The notes: generated from the letters alone by a model not told the origin. 64,000 nt of DNA from Coffea arabica (GCF_036785885.1 NC_092323.1:2892501-2956500), one strand, 5' to 3'. Shown: positions 45,005 to 59,300, counted from the first letter of the stretch. Made by a program: numbers and translations.

Positions 45005-46901
45005 TCTAAAATTTTTTTTTTTTTTTTTTTTTTGTGTTTGGGGATCAAGGAAAACTTTTAGTATTACAATAGGAATTGGGTGTCGGCTGGAACTTTGCGA
45101 CTTGTGACTTACGTTACATATCCTTTTTTTTTTGGGTTAGCAAAAACTGACCGTACACATAGTAGTATGGTACTTGTTACTTAATGGGCCTTGGTGATTA
45201 ATTTGCGGTCGTGAAATGTAAAAAATGGTCAGGCCCATTGCTGCAGCCCGACATTTGATATGTGGTGTAGAAGTGGGCGGCAGGAATTAATCTTTAGACT
45301 AAACATGAAAGAGGTTCTCCCGGCATCCCTTTCCAATGCCAAAACAAGAAATGATGATCATCTCTGCCATGACAAACACCTGACGGCTAAAAAGACTGCC
45401 CGTAGCAGCGGCCAAGGCGGAAATACCATACCACCAGTCCATCAGCTCACGGTGCTGTCAATTTGCTTACTTCAATTGTACCATTATTGATTTATGGCAC
45501 AATAACAAAATCTTTGAAGAAAAACGACACAGGCTTCTTCTCACATGCATTCATGCTGGCGTGATGCACGGAAAATGGCTGCACAACTTGGGCGGCTGTG
45601 GACTAATTAGATGGGAAATTTCAGGAAATTTTGGGGGAACATCACGAAAAATGTGCTGCGGGACTCGAGACGTAACGAAAATGGAAAGGTGGAGAAAAAA
45701 CTATATACATCTTGAGGAGAGTGGTAGAAAAACAAAAATGAAGTGCTTCTCCATTCTCATTCTTGGTATGATTTGATGATCTTGTCTCTGTGGAAATCAT
45801 AACTCCCAAGGTACCAAATCAATCATATCTACGGCGACGAAATGTTGAACCATTGAGCTGTCGATTCCTAAAGATGAGCTCTGTCGTTCATCCACAGGTT
45901 TTTCTGCTAGTGATATCTTTTTTGTTCTCGTTGATATCTGTGTAGTTTTTTTTTTTTTAAAAAAAAAAAAAAGCGACATAAAGGAGCATTTCAAAAATTC
46001 CTTCCTTTATTCTTCTATTTTATGTTGTTTTGTTAGCGAATTATTGCACATCAAGCGCAGGAACCGGAATCCGGGACAGACGGCCGAGAAAGATGAGACA
46101 GGAGTTAATTCTTGACCGAGAAAGATGGGAGTATATTAAGTCAGAACTTCAGAGTCTTATTAATTTGTGACTACTGCGTCTCAAGTTGCAAGAGTTCTTG
46201 GGCACCCCCATGAATATGTTATGGGTTGGAACTTTAGATGAGACTGGAGTTCTGGATCCCAGTCAACATTCTGTTAATTAAATAAGTAAGACGAATGATT
46301 CTGAATTATTCACTTGTTTAAAGAATTCAGTTTCAGTTTGAACAAATTTCATCCACCCACCATTATCGTCCTATACCTTTTCACTTTATCCTCAAAAAAA
46401 AAATTTAATCAGCACAACGTAAAATCCAAGATGAGCACGTCTGTGTTTAGTGCATTAGTTAGAGAGTGGAGATATGGAATGCCACTCATGCAATGAACGT
46501 GCCATATATGATTGATCAGAAAAAAAAGAAGAAGAAGGGGGAATTGGCATTTGGACTTCTTTCTTTGATCTTTCTGGAAGGTGGACGCATTTTTGGTACT
46601 GGTAGGCGATTGGTGTTCGAGCCGGATCAGTCCAGCTCAATCTCCACCGTTCATTTGACACAGGAATAAGATCCAGATTCTTCTGTATTTTGGCCAAATT
46701 TGATAGATGCAAATGTAACTAATTCAGAAAAATAAAAGAAAATTACAAAATAATTACTTCGTACAATATTTATTAAACTTGGTTCAAACCGACGGTTTAA
46801 CTATTAATTCGTTGAATAGCCCACTTAATCAGACCGGGTCTTTGTCAACTTGTCAACAAGCTAGTCATTAAACCGAAAATCTGACCAGTTTATAGTAGTG
46901 T

Positions 46902-47052
46902 GTTTGGATTGTAATTTATTACATATTATTTACACACTAATTTATCTGTATTATCAACATATTTTTCAATCATTTTTAGCTGACATATATCATATCAAAA
47001 GAATGCTACAATTTTTTTTATAAAATTATCTCAAATAATTTACTATCCAAAC
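46902..47052. mobile_element. GTTTGGAT-type MITE, copy with both ends
   Basis: Starts GTTTGGATTGTAATTTATT and ends TTTACTATCCAAAC. Interior TTTCAATCATTTTTAGC and GACATATATCATATCA follow the family order. Confidence 0.6.
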
Positions 47053-47172
47053 ACAATAACATATTATTATTTCTGTGAGAAAAATTTTAGTAAGGTGTTG
47101 TTCGATCTAGGGGCCTTGTATAGGTAAATAGAGTGCACTGACCACTAGGCCACCAGTCTACTCGGCTGTAAC
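47040..47172 (-). mobile_element. SINE head fragment (tRNA-like promoter)
   Basis: Read on the minus strand, it has a strong A box TGGCCTAGTGG (47142-47152) and a B-box-like AGATCGAAC (47100-47108) at tRNA spacing. No poly(A) or target repeat is found, so it is probably truncated. Confidence 0.5.
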
Positions 47173-47739
47173 CTTTCTCATATTATATAAACTTTTTTAG
47201 CCAACTCATTCCTTATTCCTTTTTTTAAAATTATTTCTCTAAAACAAAATTAATTGGAATCTTTTTAATAAACCCAGTCTCTATAAGTCACTAAATGGAT
47301 TTCAAAAGTAATATAGGAGTATTATATAATTCATTTTAAAGACAAATTTTGTTCCTAATAAACTTTTGCTCTTAAAATTCATAATTAAGCTAGACAATTA
47401 CACCAAATACAGATAAAATTTTACACTCGAAGGTTGGTAGATTACTAACCAAAATTTAGGCTTTGGTGATTCTTATAATAATTAATTATTCTATAACTAA
47501 TTAAATCAACAGAGCATTTACTTTGGCATATTTTATCAATGCCTAAACCATATACCCCATACTAAAAATATGAGATGTTATGTTCAAATATATTTAATGA
47601 CCTATCCATTCAATCACTTACCTACTAATTGAATCAATAACTGATTGACCCACTTATTTTTCTGAATTTTTCGCTGAATTATATTCAATAATTACGTTAT
47701 ATTCTACCCGTCAGTCGAAATGATTACAACAAAAATATT

Positions 47740-48502
47740 GGGAATAATATCAAAAACCTCCATTGAAATTTCTTATGATATCATTTGGCAATTCTGAAGT
47801 TTTAAAAATATCGCTTCCCTCTATTAATAATTGTAAAAAGATTTTGTTAACTCTTACTTGATACATAATTAACATACCAAATAAATGGAGTTCAGAAACA
47901 TAAAAAAGAAAACAAAATTCACTTTCCTACTTTCTTGTTTCTCAGAGATTTTTTCTTACTCATTTTTTTGGATGACTATATGATTTTATTTTTCTCGTAA
48001 ATTATAGTAAATTGAATTTTATTTATCTTTTACTTTTTATGAGTGTGATAAAGTGGGGTATGATTTTTTTATTTATTTTAAGTTAATTTTTATAATGATT
48101 AGTACAACCTAAATGTTAGGGTCATGGCTCGAGTAAAGTTGGAGAAAAAAAATATAAGATTCACAATAAATCAGTTTTGAACATATAGAATTAAATTGAT
48201 GGTAGTGTATTTATTTACAAATATCTTTTTTATTTTTTAAATTTATATTTTTATGGATTATAGTTTTATGATGTGGTGGTACTATTACAGATTGTTTTTT
48301 GAGTGATGGTGTTTTTTCTGGAGTAAACAAAGTGGTTTAGAAGTATTTTTAGTTAGCAAAATTAGTAAAAGGATAGTTTAGGATTTTTTAAAATTTTGTT
48401 ATACAAATAACAAAAGTAAGAAAACTAAGTGATATTTTTAAGGTGCTAGGGGCGCTAAGTGACATTAAGAGGAAACCCCAGGAAGGTTTCTGATATTATC
48501 CG
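47740..48502. mobile_element. GGGATAAT-type TIR element, copy 3 (reverse of copy 2)
   Basis: The left end GGGAATAATATCAAAAACCTC and right end GGTTTCTGATATTATCC are inverted. Interior CAAAGTGGTTTAGAAGTATT and ATACAAATAACAAAAG are the reverse complement of segments in the element at 38885. Flanks share AAATATT. No transposase. Confidence 0.7.
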
Positions 48503-49535
48503 GAAATATTTACTATACCATTAGGACCCTGTCCCCACCCGAGTTAACCCGTCTGAGTAACTGAGTCCCGTCTGAGTGCCCTGTTCCGTTCCTATTTGAA
48601 ACTCTTAACACGTTTCTTTCAGCCTTCACTGTTCAGGGCCCACAAGTCTGCTACATGTAGTCCTTCCTGTCCTCCTCCTCCTCCCTTCCTTTTTTTTTTT
48701 TTTTTTTCTCTACCCTTCTTCTCAATCGGCAACTCACAGTCCGACGCAGCAAGAATATACCCGTTAGTGTCTGCACGCTTGACAGGCTCACTCTCTCCCT
48801 CATCTCCTATGTTCCTCCATATCTCAACTCCATTCAATTTAATTCTTTTCCATCTTAGAAAAAAGCTTAAAAAAATAAAAAAGTGGACGGAGCCAGAGCC
48901 AAAGCCCCTTCGGTTCTTTTACAAACTGATGAAACAAACAGCCGCACTCCCACCTTGAATATTCTACATTTGCAGCGAGCTGGACAAACACAAAAACATA
49001 TTATATAGTAGAACGGAGCCAAAGCCTCCCCGGTTACTGAGCAAACAATTACACCAAAACGCCCCCACAGCAGTCACATCCTCGTCAAACAATATTTGCT
49101 CGCATTTTTTTTCTTTGTTATCTATACATGGTTGGGCCTACTTCTTGTGATCAATAGAAGATTTTCTGACTCAATGGTGGAGGGATTCTTTTGATTTAGT
49201 TGTTTCCAACTCAACCTTATGTCTCACTACTCTTGTCAATAACATTCATGTAGAACAGTGCACGCACCCGGTATTTTTATTCTCTTCTGCTAGATATTCT
49301 AGAGCACAGATTCTCACCAACTTTGTTTCTTTGAGTACTTGTTTGACATTTTGGTGTTTCTTGTTTGTTACTCAGATGCCCTCATTGTCGACGTTTTCAG
49401 CTTTCTTGTGAAGGAAGGCCCCGTTTCTCCTCTAATAGTTGGATTTCTTCAAGCCCTCTGGTGCTTGCCCATTTGGGTTATCTCCGCTTCTTTCTCAAAT
49501 TTTGATGGAACGAATGGGTTTTTGCTGATTCTGAA
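48503..49535. other. Promoter and leader region of the KUP gene
   Basis: Non-coding; includes a T20 tract at about 48691-48710. The segment from about 49250 is a likely 5' leader. No upstream element with defined ends is seen. Confidence 0.5.
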
Positions 49536-52500
49536 ATGGCTTTGATGGATGTTGAAACTCGTACAAATCCCATTAAGGTGAGAGTCTTGCATTGAGCTTC
49601 TGTAGAGTCCCATGTTCAAAGATAGAATGCTTTTATACCGATAATCACGCTAGTGTTCAATTGTTGTTGCAGAAGGAGTCATGGCGGGCAGTGTTGACTT
49701 TGGCTTATCAGAGTTTAGGTGTAGTATATGGCGATTTAAGCACTTCGCCTTTGTACGTGTACAAGAGCACTTTTGCAGAGGACATTCATCATTCAGAAAC
49801 TAACGAGGAGATCTATGGGGTGTTATCTTTCATATTCTGGACTTTGACTCTTATTCCACTGCTTAAGTACGTCTTTATAGTCCTTCGAGCGGATGATAAC
49901 GGTGAAGGAGGGACCTTTGCTCTGTATTCTCTGCTCTGCCGCCACGCCCGGGTGAGCACCTTGCCAAATGGCCAGGTTGCTGATGAGGAGTTATATGAGT
50001 ATAAAAAAGACGAGATCGTGTCTGCTGATAAGGGTTTCGGATTGAGATTGAGATCAACATTAGAGAAACACAAATTTTTGCAGAGGATATTGCTTGTCTT
50101 GGCCCTGATTGGGACTTGTATGGTCATTGGGGATGGAGTGCTGACACCGGCGATTTCAGGTTCTGGCGAGAAAGTTCTTTGTTTCTTTTTATACTGTTTA
50201 AAATTTGTGAATTGGAAAAAGTCACCAATAAGTTGGTTTGGTTCTTTTTTGCAGTCTTTTCTGCAGTTTCTGGTCTGGAGCTTTCCATGGCAAAGCCGCA
50301 TCACCAATGTGAGTCCCTTGTTCTATGCTCGACAAAGATATGCGTGCTTAATTTGGCTGGGCTACTGCGAATATTATGCATGAGTATCTCATTACATTGA
50401 CCACTTTACAAATTAAGTTGGAAATTATGCATAAAGAAAACTTGTTAGGGACACCGACTTGAGAAACTAGAAGTGTGTGATGCATAGAATTCAGATCGGA
50501 AATTGGTCGGTTAGAATATAAGCCTCACATTCGAGCACGGAGCCGAAGGGCGGCATATTCCTGTGACATCAACTGCCACTGGCAATACTTGGGCCGGCGG
50601 TCTCTAGCTATTGTTTATTAAGCCGGTTAGACTAATTCATTTGTCATATTTGATTTTGTGTGATGCTATAAATAATAAGGGACTGTCAATGGACCCAAAG
50701 AAAATGATATTTCAATTAATTATCAATTGCTAGGACTTCCTTTGAAATCTTGTAGAATTCTGTAGGCGTGTCGCGTGTGGCATGTGGATAAAGACAAGGT
50801 AACCATTGCAAATAGACAACCTTTATTGTGGGCCCCGTTAAATATAACTAGGACAAAGTTTCTCTGCTTGAATTAAAGTCATCTCAAACCAGCTCCCCCA
50901 CCATCAAGCCTTTTAAGTCATCTCAAATTTTGCTTCTCCCTAATTGTTACAAGTGTGGCTTTTCAAATTCAGGCGATTGTGGTTCGATAGTGGTTCAGTC
51001 TCTATCAGTCCCTTCATAGGTTCAGTTGGATCTCCCTTAGAATATGAGTAGATGTAAAATAGACAAATATCGAGTGTCGAAAAAAAAAATTAAAGTCATA
51101 TCAACATCAAATCAAATCAATATCAAATGAATTATAAAAGTTAGGTCTCCAACTTTACATTGAGGTGGTAGGCCATTTTGGATTGTCCTATCTAAAAAGT
51201 GACCATGCAACTTGAGACATCGATTAAGTTCTTTCTAGACAATCTCGTGGGCGCACTTTGTAACTCTTGAGAGTACGTAAACACAATCTCTCTCACAAAT
51301 GGGAATTAAATTGGAATGAACTACTGTATAATAAATAGACCTACTGTATGGTATTGCTTGGCTGACAGAATAACAAGACCAACAATGAAGCTTGAAGTAT
51401 GAACAAGGCCCACCATATTGAGTCGAGATGTTGAGCTCAATTTTCCAAGGATTAGTTGATTGCAGGATGTTCGCCATGTTGAGAAATGAGAAACTTACTG
51501 AATGTCAAATATCATCCTAAATCAAAGACTAGATTGAAGTTATTGTGGCACTACTTGATTAGAAGTGGAATGCCTTACAATCAATAAATCTTTATTTGCT
51601 GCTGAGAAGAATTATTGGAGATTGCACACCTAATCTCTTGATAATTCAGGCTTCTATATGTGAAATTCTTTTTCGCTTTTGAAGGTTTTTTTTTTTGCCT
51701 TTTTTTTGGGGGGGAAGGGGGGGGGGGGTTGGTTGTTGGTCAGTTTGCAGGATTACGTGCGGTGGTCATCTTTTAATTCCATCATTACTGGTGTTGAGAA
51801 TTTGGCGTAAAAATTGAAGTTGCTTTTATTAGGTGCAAATATATTTCAACCATGGATTTTTTGTGGTTTCTCTAATATACCTGTTTTTATATATTTTCTG
51901 TAGTTAAAATAAGTGGAACCCCCCATTATTTCCCCCATCACGGATTTGTTAGTGTCATTTGTCTTTCCTTATTCTGGCGTGATGCTGTTAAGGGATGTTT
52001 ATTGGCACTTCTTGTCTCATTGTCCTTGTGTAATGCTCTGCAGTGAAATTTGATAGTACTGGAAGCACTTCTAGCTGAAGTCTTGTTACAGCTTGTACAT
52101 TTTACAGCGTGACATTGCATCTCCAATTATACTCCAGCTAATCATAAGTTAGTTTTAATTACTCTGCCAGTTTAGGAGTATTTGTGATATGTTGTCCCGC
52201 TTCTTTCTTGTTGCACCTAGCTGTTTGGTCCGCAGAGGATGGTCAGCCTATAGCTTCATATCTGGCAGATCTTTGAAAAGACGCCCTCATCTCTGTATGC
52301 ATTTCTAAGCTGCTAAACTGGTTTTACTTTCTCGCCATGCCTGTGCACATTTAAAACTTAATGAGTTAGGCAGGATCACCTGATTTTTTCTTTCACTTCT
52401 TTAGCACGATTCTTCTATTCGAACCATTCTGGTGATGTAGCTCTGTGGTTCGATCTGCAGATGTAGAAGTTCCAGTTGCTTGCGTCATATTGCTGATTTT

Positions 52501-55252
52501 ATTTTATCTCCAACATTATGGTACCCACCGGATAGGATTCCTCTTTGCTCCAATCGTAATCACATGGCTTTTCTGCATCAGTGCCATTGGCCTGTACAAT
52601 ATTTTTCACTGGAATCCTCATGTTTATCGAGCAGTCTCTCCTTATTACATGTACAAATTCTTGAAGAAGACCCGAAAAGGAGGTTGGATGTCCTTGGGTG
52701 GGATTTTGCTATGCATGACAGGTAAATGTCTGGAGAAAGTGGCGTTTCCGGTGTTTCATGCTTGTGATCTACTCTTATTTTTGTACGTGCGTCTACATCT
52801 TTCAGGTTCAGAGGCCATGTATGCTGATCTTGGGCACTTCTCTCAGCTGTCTATAAAGGTAAAATATAGAATTTCCCATTGTTATATTGTGTTCTAGAGT
52901 TTTCTAGTCTAAGTATACAAAAGAAAAGCATAATTTTGGCATGTGATCATCTAGATTGTAAAGTTAGATCATGTATGATATCTCATTCGGCCTGAGCCAC
53001 ATTGAACTTGTCACGCAGTTCTTATAATCCTAATTAGTCCTTGTAAAGTATGTGAGGCGGTGGGTTTGCAGTTTAATAATCTTCATATGTAACCAATTAT
53101 TTCTTATCACATACACAGAGGTTCATAGAATCTTCACATTAATAATTTAAAACTGCTGATTGTGGGTATCTAGCGAAAATGATTGGGGGTTGTTGGTAAC
53201 CAATTTATTCTGGAAAAGAAAATGTAGAAGTTATTTAAGAGAAAAATGTTGAACTGGATTGACGATTGCATTTTTTTTTTTTATGTCTTAGCAAAAAGTT
53301 TATTGCTGCTAGATGGCAAATGAATATTATGTCTAAACACATGTAGCTTGTCAACCTGGCCAAACTTCTTTGCAAGTAATTTCTGTGACTCATTTGGCTT
53401 TTCGCTGCAGATAGCTTTCACCTGTGTGGTGTACCCTGCCCTGATCCTTGCATATATGGGACAAGCTGCGTATCTTTCTAAGCATCACTTGATTGAAAGT
53501 GATTATCGCATTGGATTCTATGTATCAGTACCTGGTGTGAACTCATCTTCATTTTCTTCATCTGTTTGGAAGGAAATTTTCCAATGACATGGATGGCTCC
53601 GGTCTTTTAGCCTTAACATATATTGTTTTTTTTTCCAGAAAAGATAAGATTGCCAGTTCTTGTTATTGCAATTCTAGCTGCTGTAGTTGGAAGCCAGGCC
53701 GTCATTACCGGAACCTTTTCTATCATCAAACAATGCTCTGCTTTGGGTTGCTTTCCAAGGGTCAAAATAATACATACATCATCTGAAGTACATGGGCAGA
53801 TTTACATTCCAGAGATCAACTGGACTTTGATGTTGCTATGCTTGGCTGTTACTGTTGGTTTTAGAGACACAAAACACATAAGCAATGCATCAGGTAATAA
53901 CCAAGCTGAATTTTCATGCCTGGCTCTGCATAACATGCTTTGGTTACAAGGATTCTTTTTGGTGCATCTTGTCAAATCTACCTAGTGCACAAGTATGTAA
54001 AAGACGGACAAGGCATTTGAACTCTGCTGCTTTACACGTTATAGAATCAGAATGTTGGTGCTATAGTTCATTTTAGATGTACATGGAGCGTAGTCAATAG
54101 CTTTATTATAGATCAAAATGTGGTTCTATGCAAATTTCTTCTTCTGAATTTGGCGCTCTAGCTCATATTGTTGTCTTTGCAGGTCTGGCAGTCATTACTG
54201 TAATGCTGGTGACAACCTGCCTAATGTCTCTCGTTATAGTCCTATGCTGGCGCAGAAGCGGCTTTCTAGCTATTTGTTTTATATTCTTCTTTGGTTCCAT
54301 CGAAGCGCTCTACTTCTCAGCTTCTCTTATCAAATTCCTCGACGGGGCTTGGGTCCCAATTGCTCTGTCATTCATCTTCCTAATGATCATGTACATATGG
54401 AACTATGGCACGCGGAAGAAATACGAGTTTGATGTCCAGAACAAAGTATCAATTCAATGGCTCCTCGGTTTAGGTGACAACCTCGGAATTGCGCGTGTGC
54501 GGGGCATTGGTCTGATACATACGGAGCTTGTATCCGGAGTTCCTTCCATTTTCTCTCATTTCGTCACTAATCTCCCAGCTTTTCACCAGGTGGTCATCTT
54601 CCTTTGCATAAAATCTGTGCCAGTGCCGCATGTAAGGCCCGAAGAGAGGTTTCTGGTGGGAAGAGTTGGACCAAAAGGATACCGACTCTACCGATGCATA
54701 GCTCGGTATGGTTATCGCGATGTTCACATGGATGATGTTGAGTTTGAGAAGGATCTTGCGTGCAGCATAGCTGAATTTATTCGGTCAGAAGGGCTCGAAA
54801 ACAATAATGTAAAAATAGAAGATGATTTTGAGGATGACGAGAGGATGACAGTTATCGGGACTACATCGACTCACACGAATGGTATAAAATTATGGGAAAG
54901 TAACGGAGGAGACTCATCTGATGATACCATGGCCAGCGTTGCAGGGTCGAGGGAGATCATCAGCTCACCCAGGGTTCCGAACAAGAAAGTAAGGTTTCTG
55001 GTGCCCAAGAACCCGGGAATGGATACGAGTGCAGTGGTGGAGCTGCAAGAACTGATGGAAGCCAGGGAGGCAGGGCTGGCATTTATACTAGGTCACTGTT
55101 ATGTGAGGGCAAAGAGCGGTTCGAGTTTTATGAAGAGGGTCGCCATAGATGTGGGCTATGATTTCTTGAGGAGGAACTCTCGGGGACCATCCTATGCATT
55201 GAGTTTTCCTCGCGCATCGACTTTGGAGGTTGCGATGGTTTACCATGTATGA
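49536..55252 (+). CDS. KUP8: KUP/HAK/KT potassium transporter, KUP8 type (eight exons)
   Basis: Exons 49536-49577, 49673-50159, 50255-50308, 52461-52721, 52806-52858, 53411-53534, 53639-53893 and 54183-55252 join in frame to 781 residues. Family signatures: the N-terminal [119 protein letters not shown] and the cytosolic [18 protein letters not shown]. About a dozen membrane segments are followed by a long hydrophilic C-terminal tail with an acidic stretch, ending EVAMVYHV. It carries K+ (probably H+-coupled) across the plasma membrane or tonoplast. The best match I recall is Arabidopsis KUP8 (At5g14880). Intron 3 is unusually long at ~2.15 kb and contains a SINE-like insert. Confidence 0.95.
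50888..51087 (+). mobile_element. SINE-like insertion in KUP8 intron 3
   Basis: A 200-bp segment is flanked by 17-bp near-identical repeats AATTAAAGTCATCTCAA (50871-50887) and AATTAAAGTCATATCAA (51088-51104) and ends in an A-run. A possible B-box GTGGTTCGATAG lies inside. The A box is weak, so the class is less certain than for the other SINEs. Confidence 0.5.
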
Positions 55253-56392
55253 ATGCTATAGCCTATATAGCTAGCAAAGCATATGGTGATGTCTCCTCCG
55301 TTCTGTTCCTTGTTTGAAATTTTTTTGCAGTAAATGACGGTAGTACTAGGAACAGAACACCATATATATATATATTAATACTTCTTCTGTCTGACGGCCA
55401 GATCAACAACATGCAAAAAAAAAAAAAAAAAAAGAATTAAGCAAAGAACGGGATGGGCATGGTGGGACTTGTTTTCAATAACTTGTGGATGGTGGTGATG
55501 AAAATGATTCCGTCCCAGTAGTTGAAGGCATGTGGAGATCTTTTCATCAGAAAAGAAAACAGGAAACCAACGTATCATTTTATTATTCGTATATCAAAAC
55601 GCAAAGCCACGAGTTTCCTTTCCTTTTTCTATTAATTATTAATTAATTTTATTACCTCTCTCCATCGGATGGACGACAGTAGTTCCCTCTGCACAGGACA
55701 CAACACCAGATTCCTTACTTTCCTATCCGGATCGAATCTCGGAATCCCAGATTACCCCTAGGAATAGTAATAATAATGACTACTACTACTACTGCTACTA
55801 ATGAGAAAGTAATGAGAAGGAGATGGCTAAATCCAGAGAGAGAGTAGTATTCACTGACCAAAGATCAGCGCAACAAATGGCTTTGAAGAAAAATATGCAT
55901 TTAAGGCAGAAACAGAGCGCCATGCTTCCTTTCTCTTTCCTGTTTTACTTGCTTCTTTACTCAACCGAGACTGACCCCTCCCTCCCTCCCTCCCTCAGCA
56001 TTTTCTACTGCTTTATGCAGCATATTACCTTGTTACCTTGAAGTAAGCTCCCTTCTGTCTTACACTTCTACTGCTTATCACTACCACCCAGAGTACTATT
56101 AAACCTTCCAATATCCATCTTTTGTTTTCTTGTCTCTTTTAATTCTCCATTCCTCTCTCTCTCTCTCGCACTAGTCTCACTCGCTAGTTGCTCTCCGTTT
56201 CTGACTTTCCGCTGAAAAAATTTCTGCTTCTTATTACAATGTAATAAAAAAGGGTGTGCAGTATATGCTACATTCTGTCCTCTCGGTGGGCTTTGTTTCT
56301 TTGTGTTTCCCTCTTAGGGAAATGCAGAACTTTTAAACCTTTATTATTCCAACAAGTTTTTGTTTTTTGCTCGTGTGTTGAAGTCAAGAACC
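55253..56392. other. Intergenic region between KUP8 and the NHL gene
   Basis: Contains a short TA run (~55361-55376), an A19 run (~55415-55433), ACT repeats (~55780-55800), CCCT repeats (~55977-55996) and a CT run (~56153-56167) probably in the NHL promoter or leader. No gene. Confidence 0.6.
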
Positions 56393-59300
56393 ATGGCAAA
56401 ATTTTGGATCATTTTATTCCTTGTTCTCGTGTTTCTAATCTCCGGATGCACGTCGGCTGCGGCCACCCCTGCTGCAAGTGAGTGCATGCATATGTATATG
56501 CACGTATAGTCTGTATTTGCCGTCATGTTTTTATGGTGAATGAACTGTTTATGTGTCTCAAAATTGAATCTTGTTAATGTGTTTGTACAGAAATTGTTGG
56601 TGGGGTTGTTACAAATGTTGCTTCTACACTGTTCAAGTGGTTGTGGTCGCTCAAATCAACTTCCAAAACAGGTTAAAATTCTCTTCTTTGGCCTTTTCTC
56701 TTGCAAATATATTCCTGTTTCTTGATAATGCTGGGGTAATGTGATTGATGGGGTATGGTTTGTCTGCAGCAATTTCAAGCCGTTCCATGATGAAATTTGA
56801 GAGTGGCTATACTATTGAGACTGTGTTTGATGGAAGCAAGCTTGGAATCGAACCTTATTCGGTGGAGGTGTCCCCATCTGGGGAGGTGTTGCTTTTGGAT
56901 TCTGAGAACAGCAACATTTACAAGATCTCAACACCATTGTCCCGGTGTAAGTTATTACCGGCCATCTCAACAGATGAATTAGTGTTACGCTGTGCATAAA
57001 GCGCGAACCGCAATTTCCAACTTCTCAGCTCTAAACATTTGTTAATTTTGGTTTTCTAGCAATGAGTTGGGTCCTAAAGTTTTATCAAACTTTTGGGTCC
57101 TAAGGTTTTTCTCTTTTGAGTTCTCTCGAATCCAACATTCGTGATGGAGCTTTGTTTACATGAAGACTCGAACTTCTTCGTTTGCACTAAATGTTTCCCC
57201 CTGGCCCTGAGAGTTTATAACTGATTCTGACTCATACTATAGCGGATTTGTTAGCTTTGCCTCCCTTCTCAGACCGAATCCTCATCTAGTAACCAGCAAA
57301 CTTGTCAACTTTACTCTTTTCGTGAGACTCATTCCTATCCTTTATCCTTCCGCACTTCTTGAGATAGGCAAAGGAATTAAAATTAAAGAGACCTCGGTCC
57401 CTCTGTATCCACCAAACTACCAACCCCTTCCCTTCAAAACCAAAAAGAAAAAGAAGCAAGGATTCAAACGAGAAGGAACTTTGCATTTTCTGAAGAGAGG
57501 GGGGGGGGGGGGTTGGTAATAAAATTCTTTGCAGAATGCTCAATGCAAAAGGCAAATAAGAAATTCCAGTTGAATCCAGTATGGTACCTGCTAATAATCG
57601 TCCTTGCCTACCAATCATTTTTATTTGTAGGTTGAAACATTAGTGTTTACCGTGATTCACGAAATTATGCGGTGGCTACTTGAGTTTTCAATCTTTGCTG
57701 GACCTAGGCTGTAAGAGGTGTTAGCTTGTTAATTTGAGATCTGCCTTCTGCTCTTTTCTCTGGTAAATCACAGTTTAGTGCTATGATTTTTGGAGAAGTA
57801 AATTGATGAGCTTTTGTCTTTATTTATTTAGTTTGGGCAGAATAATATCTTTTTGAAAGTAGACACAATGTCCTGGAAGCTGCTTTGGAATCAAATTTTT
57901 TTTCTTTTGGAGTTTTATCACAGATTCACTTGTCTTCCTTGACCAGTATTTTCAGAAGTCCTGGATGCTTCGTATCTTGCCTTTCTTTTTCCTTTCACCG
58001 TTGCCTTGCGACGGGTTCATGGCAGTTAATATTTGTTTAGCCTCTCTGTATAAGATTCTTCACACAGATTTAAGAGGCTAAAGCTTCAAGCTTCGTCACT
58101 GCTAAAAGACATTTCAGTATCTCTTGCAACCTTTCACAAATACCTATTTTTTTTTCTTCATTATTTTAACATGTGAGATTCTGTTTTGAGATTTTGACTT
58201 CACTGAAATTCGTACTTGTTGAACTGAATGGTTGAGCCACAGATAGTCGACCCAAGCTGGTAGCTGGATCCCCTGAAGGATATTCAGGGCACATTGATGG
58301 GAAGCCAAGAGACGCAAGGATGAACCACCCAAAAGGGCTTGCAATGGATGACAGGGGAAATGTGTATGTTGCAGATACCATGAATATGGCTATACGGAAA
58401 ATAAGTGACAGCGGTAATTTGCAAGTGCTCATGTCAGCATTATCCTATTTTGCGATGGATTTTTTCTGAGGCTTCAATTTATCTAATTCCACCTCGTCCA
58501 TTTTTCCTACTCCCTCCTCCACAAAGAAAGTTGAAATGAAATGACTGCTGCATCATCAAGCAAAGCTCATTTAGTTCCTCATGGCATTCCTTTAGATTCA
58601 ATGAACGTGAAACAAAGTGCTGAAGACCTCAACCATTTTCTGTTCATGCAGGGGTGGTGACGATTGCAGGGGGGAAATGGAGCCGTGGAGGAGGCCATGT
58701 TGATGGCCCGTGTGAGGATGCAAAGTTTTCAGATGATTTTGATGTGGTGTATGTTGGAAGCAGCTGCTCACTTCTGGTAGTGGATCGAGGAAACCAGGCA
58801 ATTCGAGAGATCCAATTGCACGATGATGATTGTTCTTACCATTATGATGACAATACACACTTGGGTAAAACTTAATTTCATAGCCATTTTCTCAAATCCA
58901 TCAAAATGGATATTAGTCAGCTGCCTATTACATTATTTGCAGGTATTGCAGTGCTTGTTGCTGCTGGTTTCTTTGGGTATATGTTGGCCTTGTTACAACG
59001 TAGAATCGCAGCTATCCTTTGCTCCAATGATGTAAGTAACTAAGGCCTTAAAAAACACTTTAATTTCCCATTTCAAGAGCAGATTTTTTGGACATTTGAG
59101 TATTGAAAGCAGGTACTTGTTCTGTAAATATACTTTTACATTATAATATGTTTAGTAATTTAAACACCACACCCGGCCGTGGTACTTGGACAAATTTCTG
59201 TGAATACTTCAATGGTGTAATACCTTTTCTCATCTTACAATATCAAAGTTTGTTTTGTTATCTTTAGGATCCAAGAATTCATGCCAAGAGTATGCCACCA

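Larger units (their letters stand above)
44605..47739. other. Intergenic region with MITEs and a SINE fragment
   Basis: Contains GTTTGGAT-type elements (44869-45004 and 46902-47052), long T and T/A runs (about 45011-45033 and 45948-45974) and a SINE head fragment (47040-47172). Short open frames at 45260-45490 and 45561-45776 have no recognisable homology. No gene is supported. Confidence 0.5.

Noticed and set aside
57286-57618. 110-codon minus-strand frame in NHL intron 3
   Set aside because: Inside an intron of a supported gene; rich in Pro from the G tract on the other strand; no homology.
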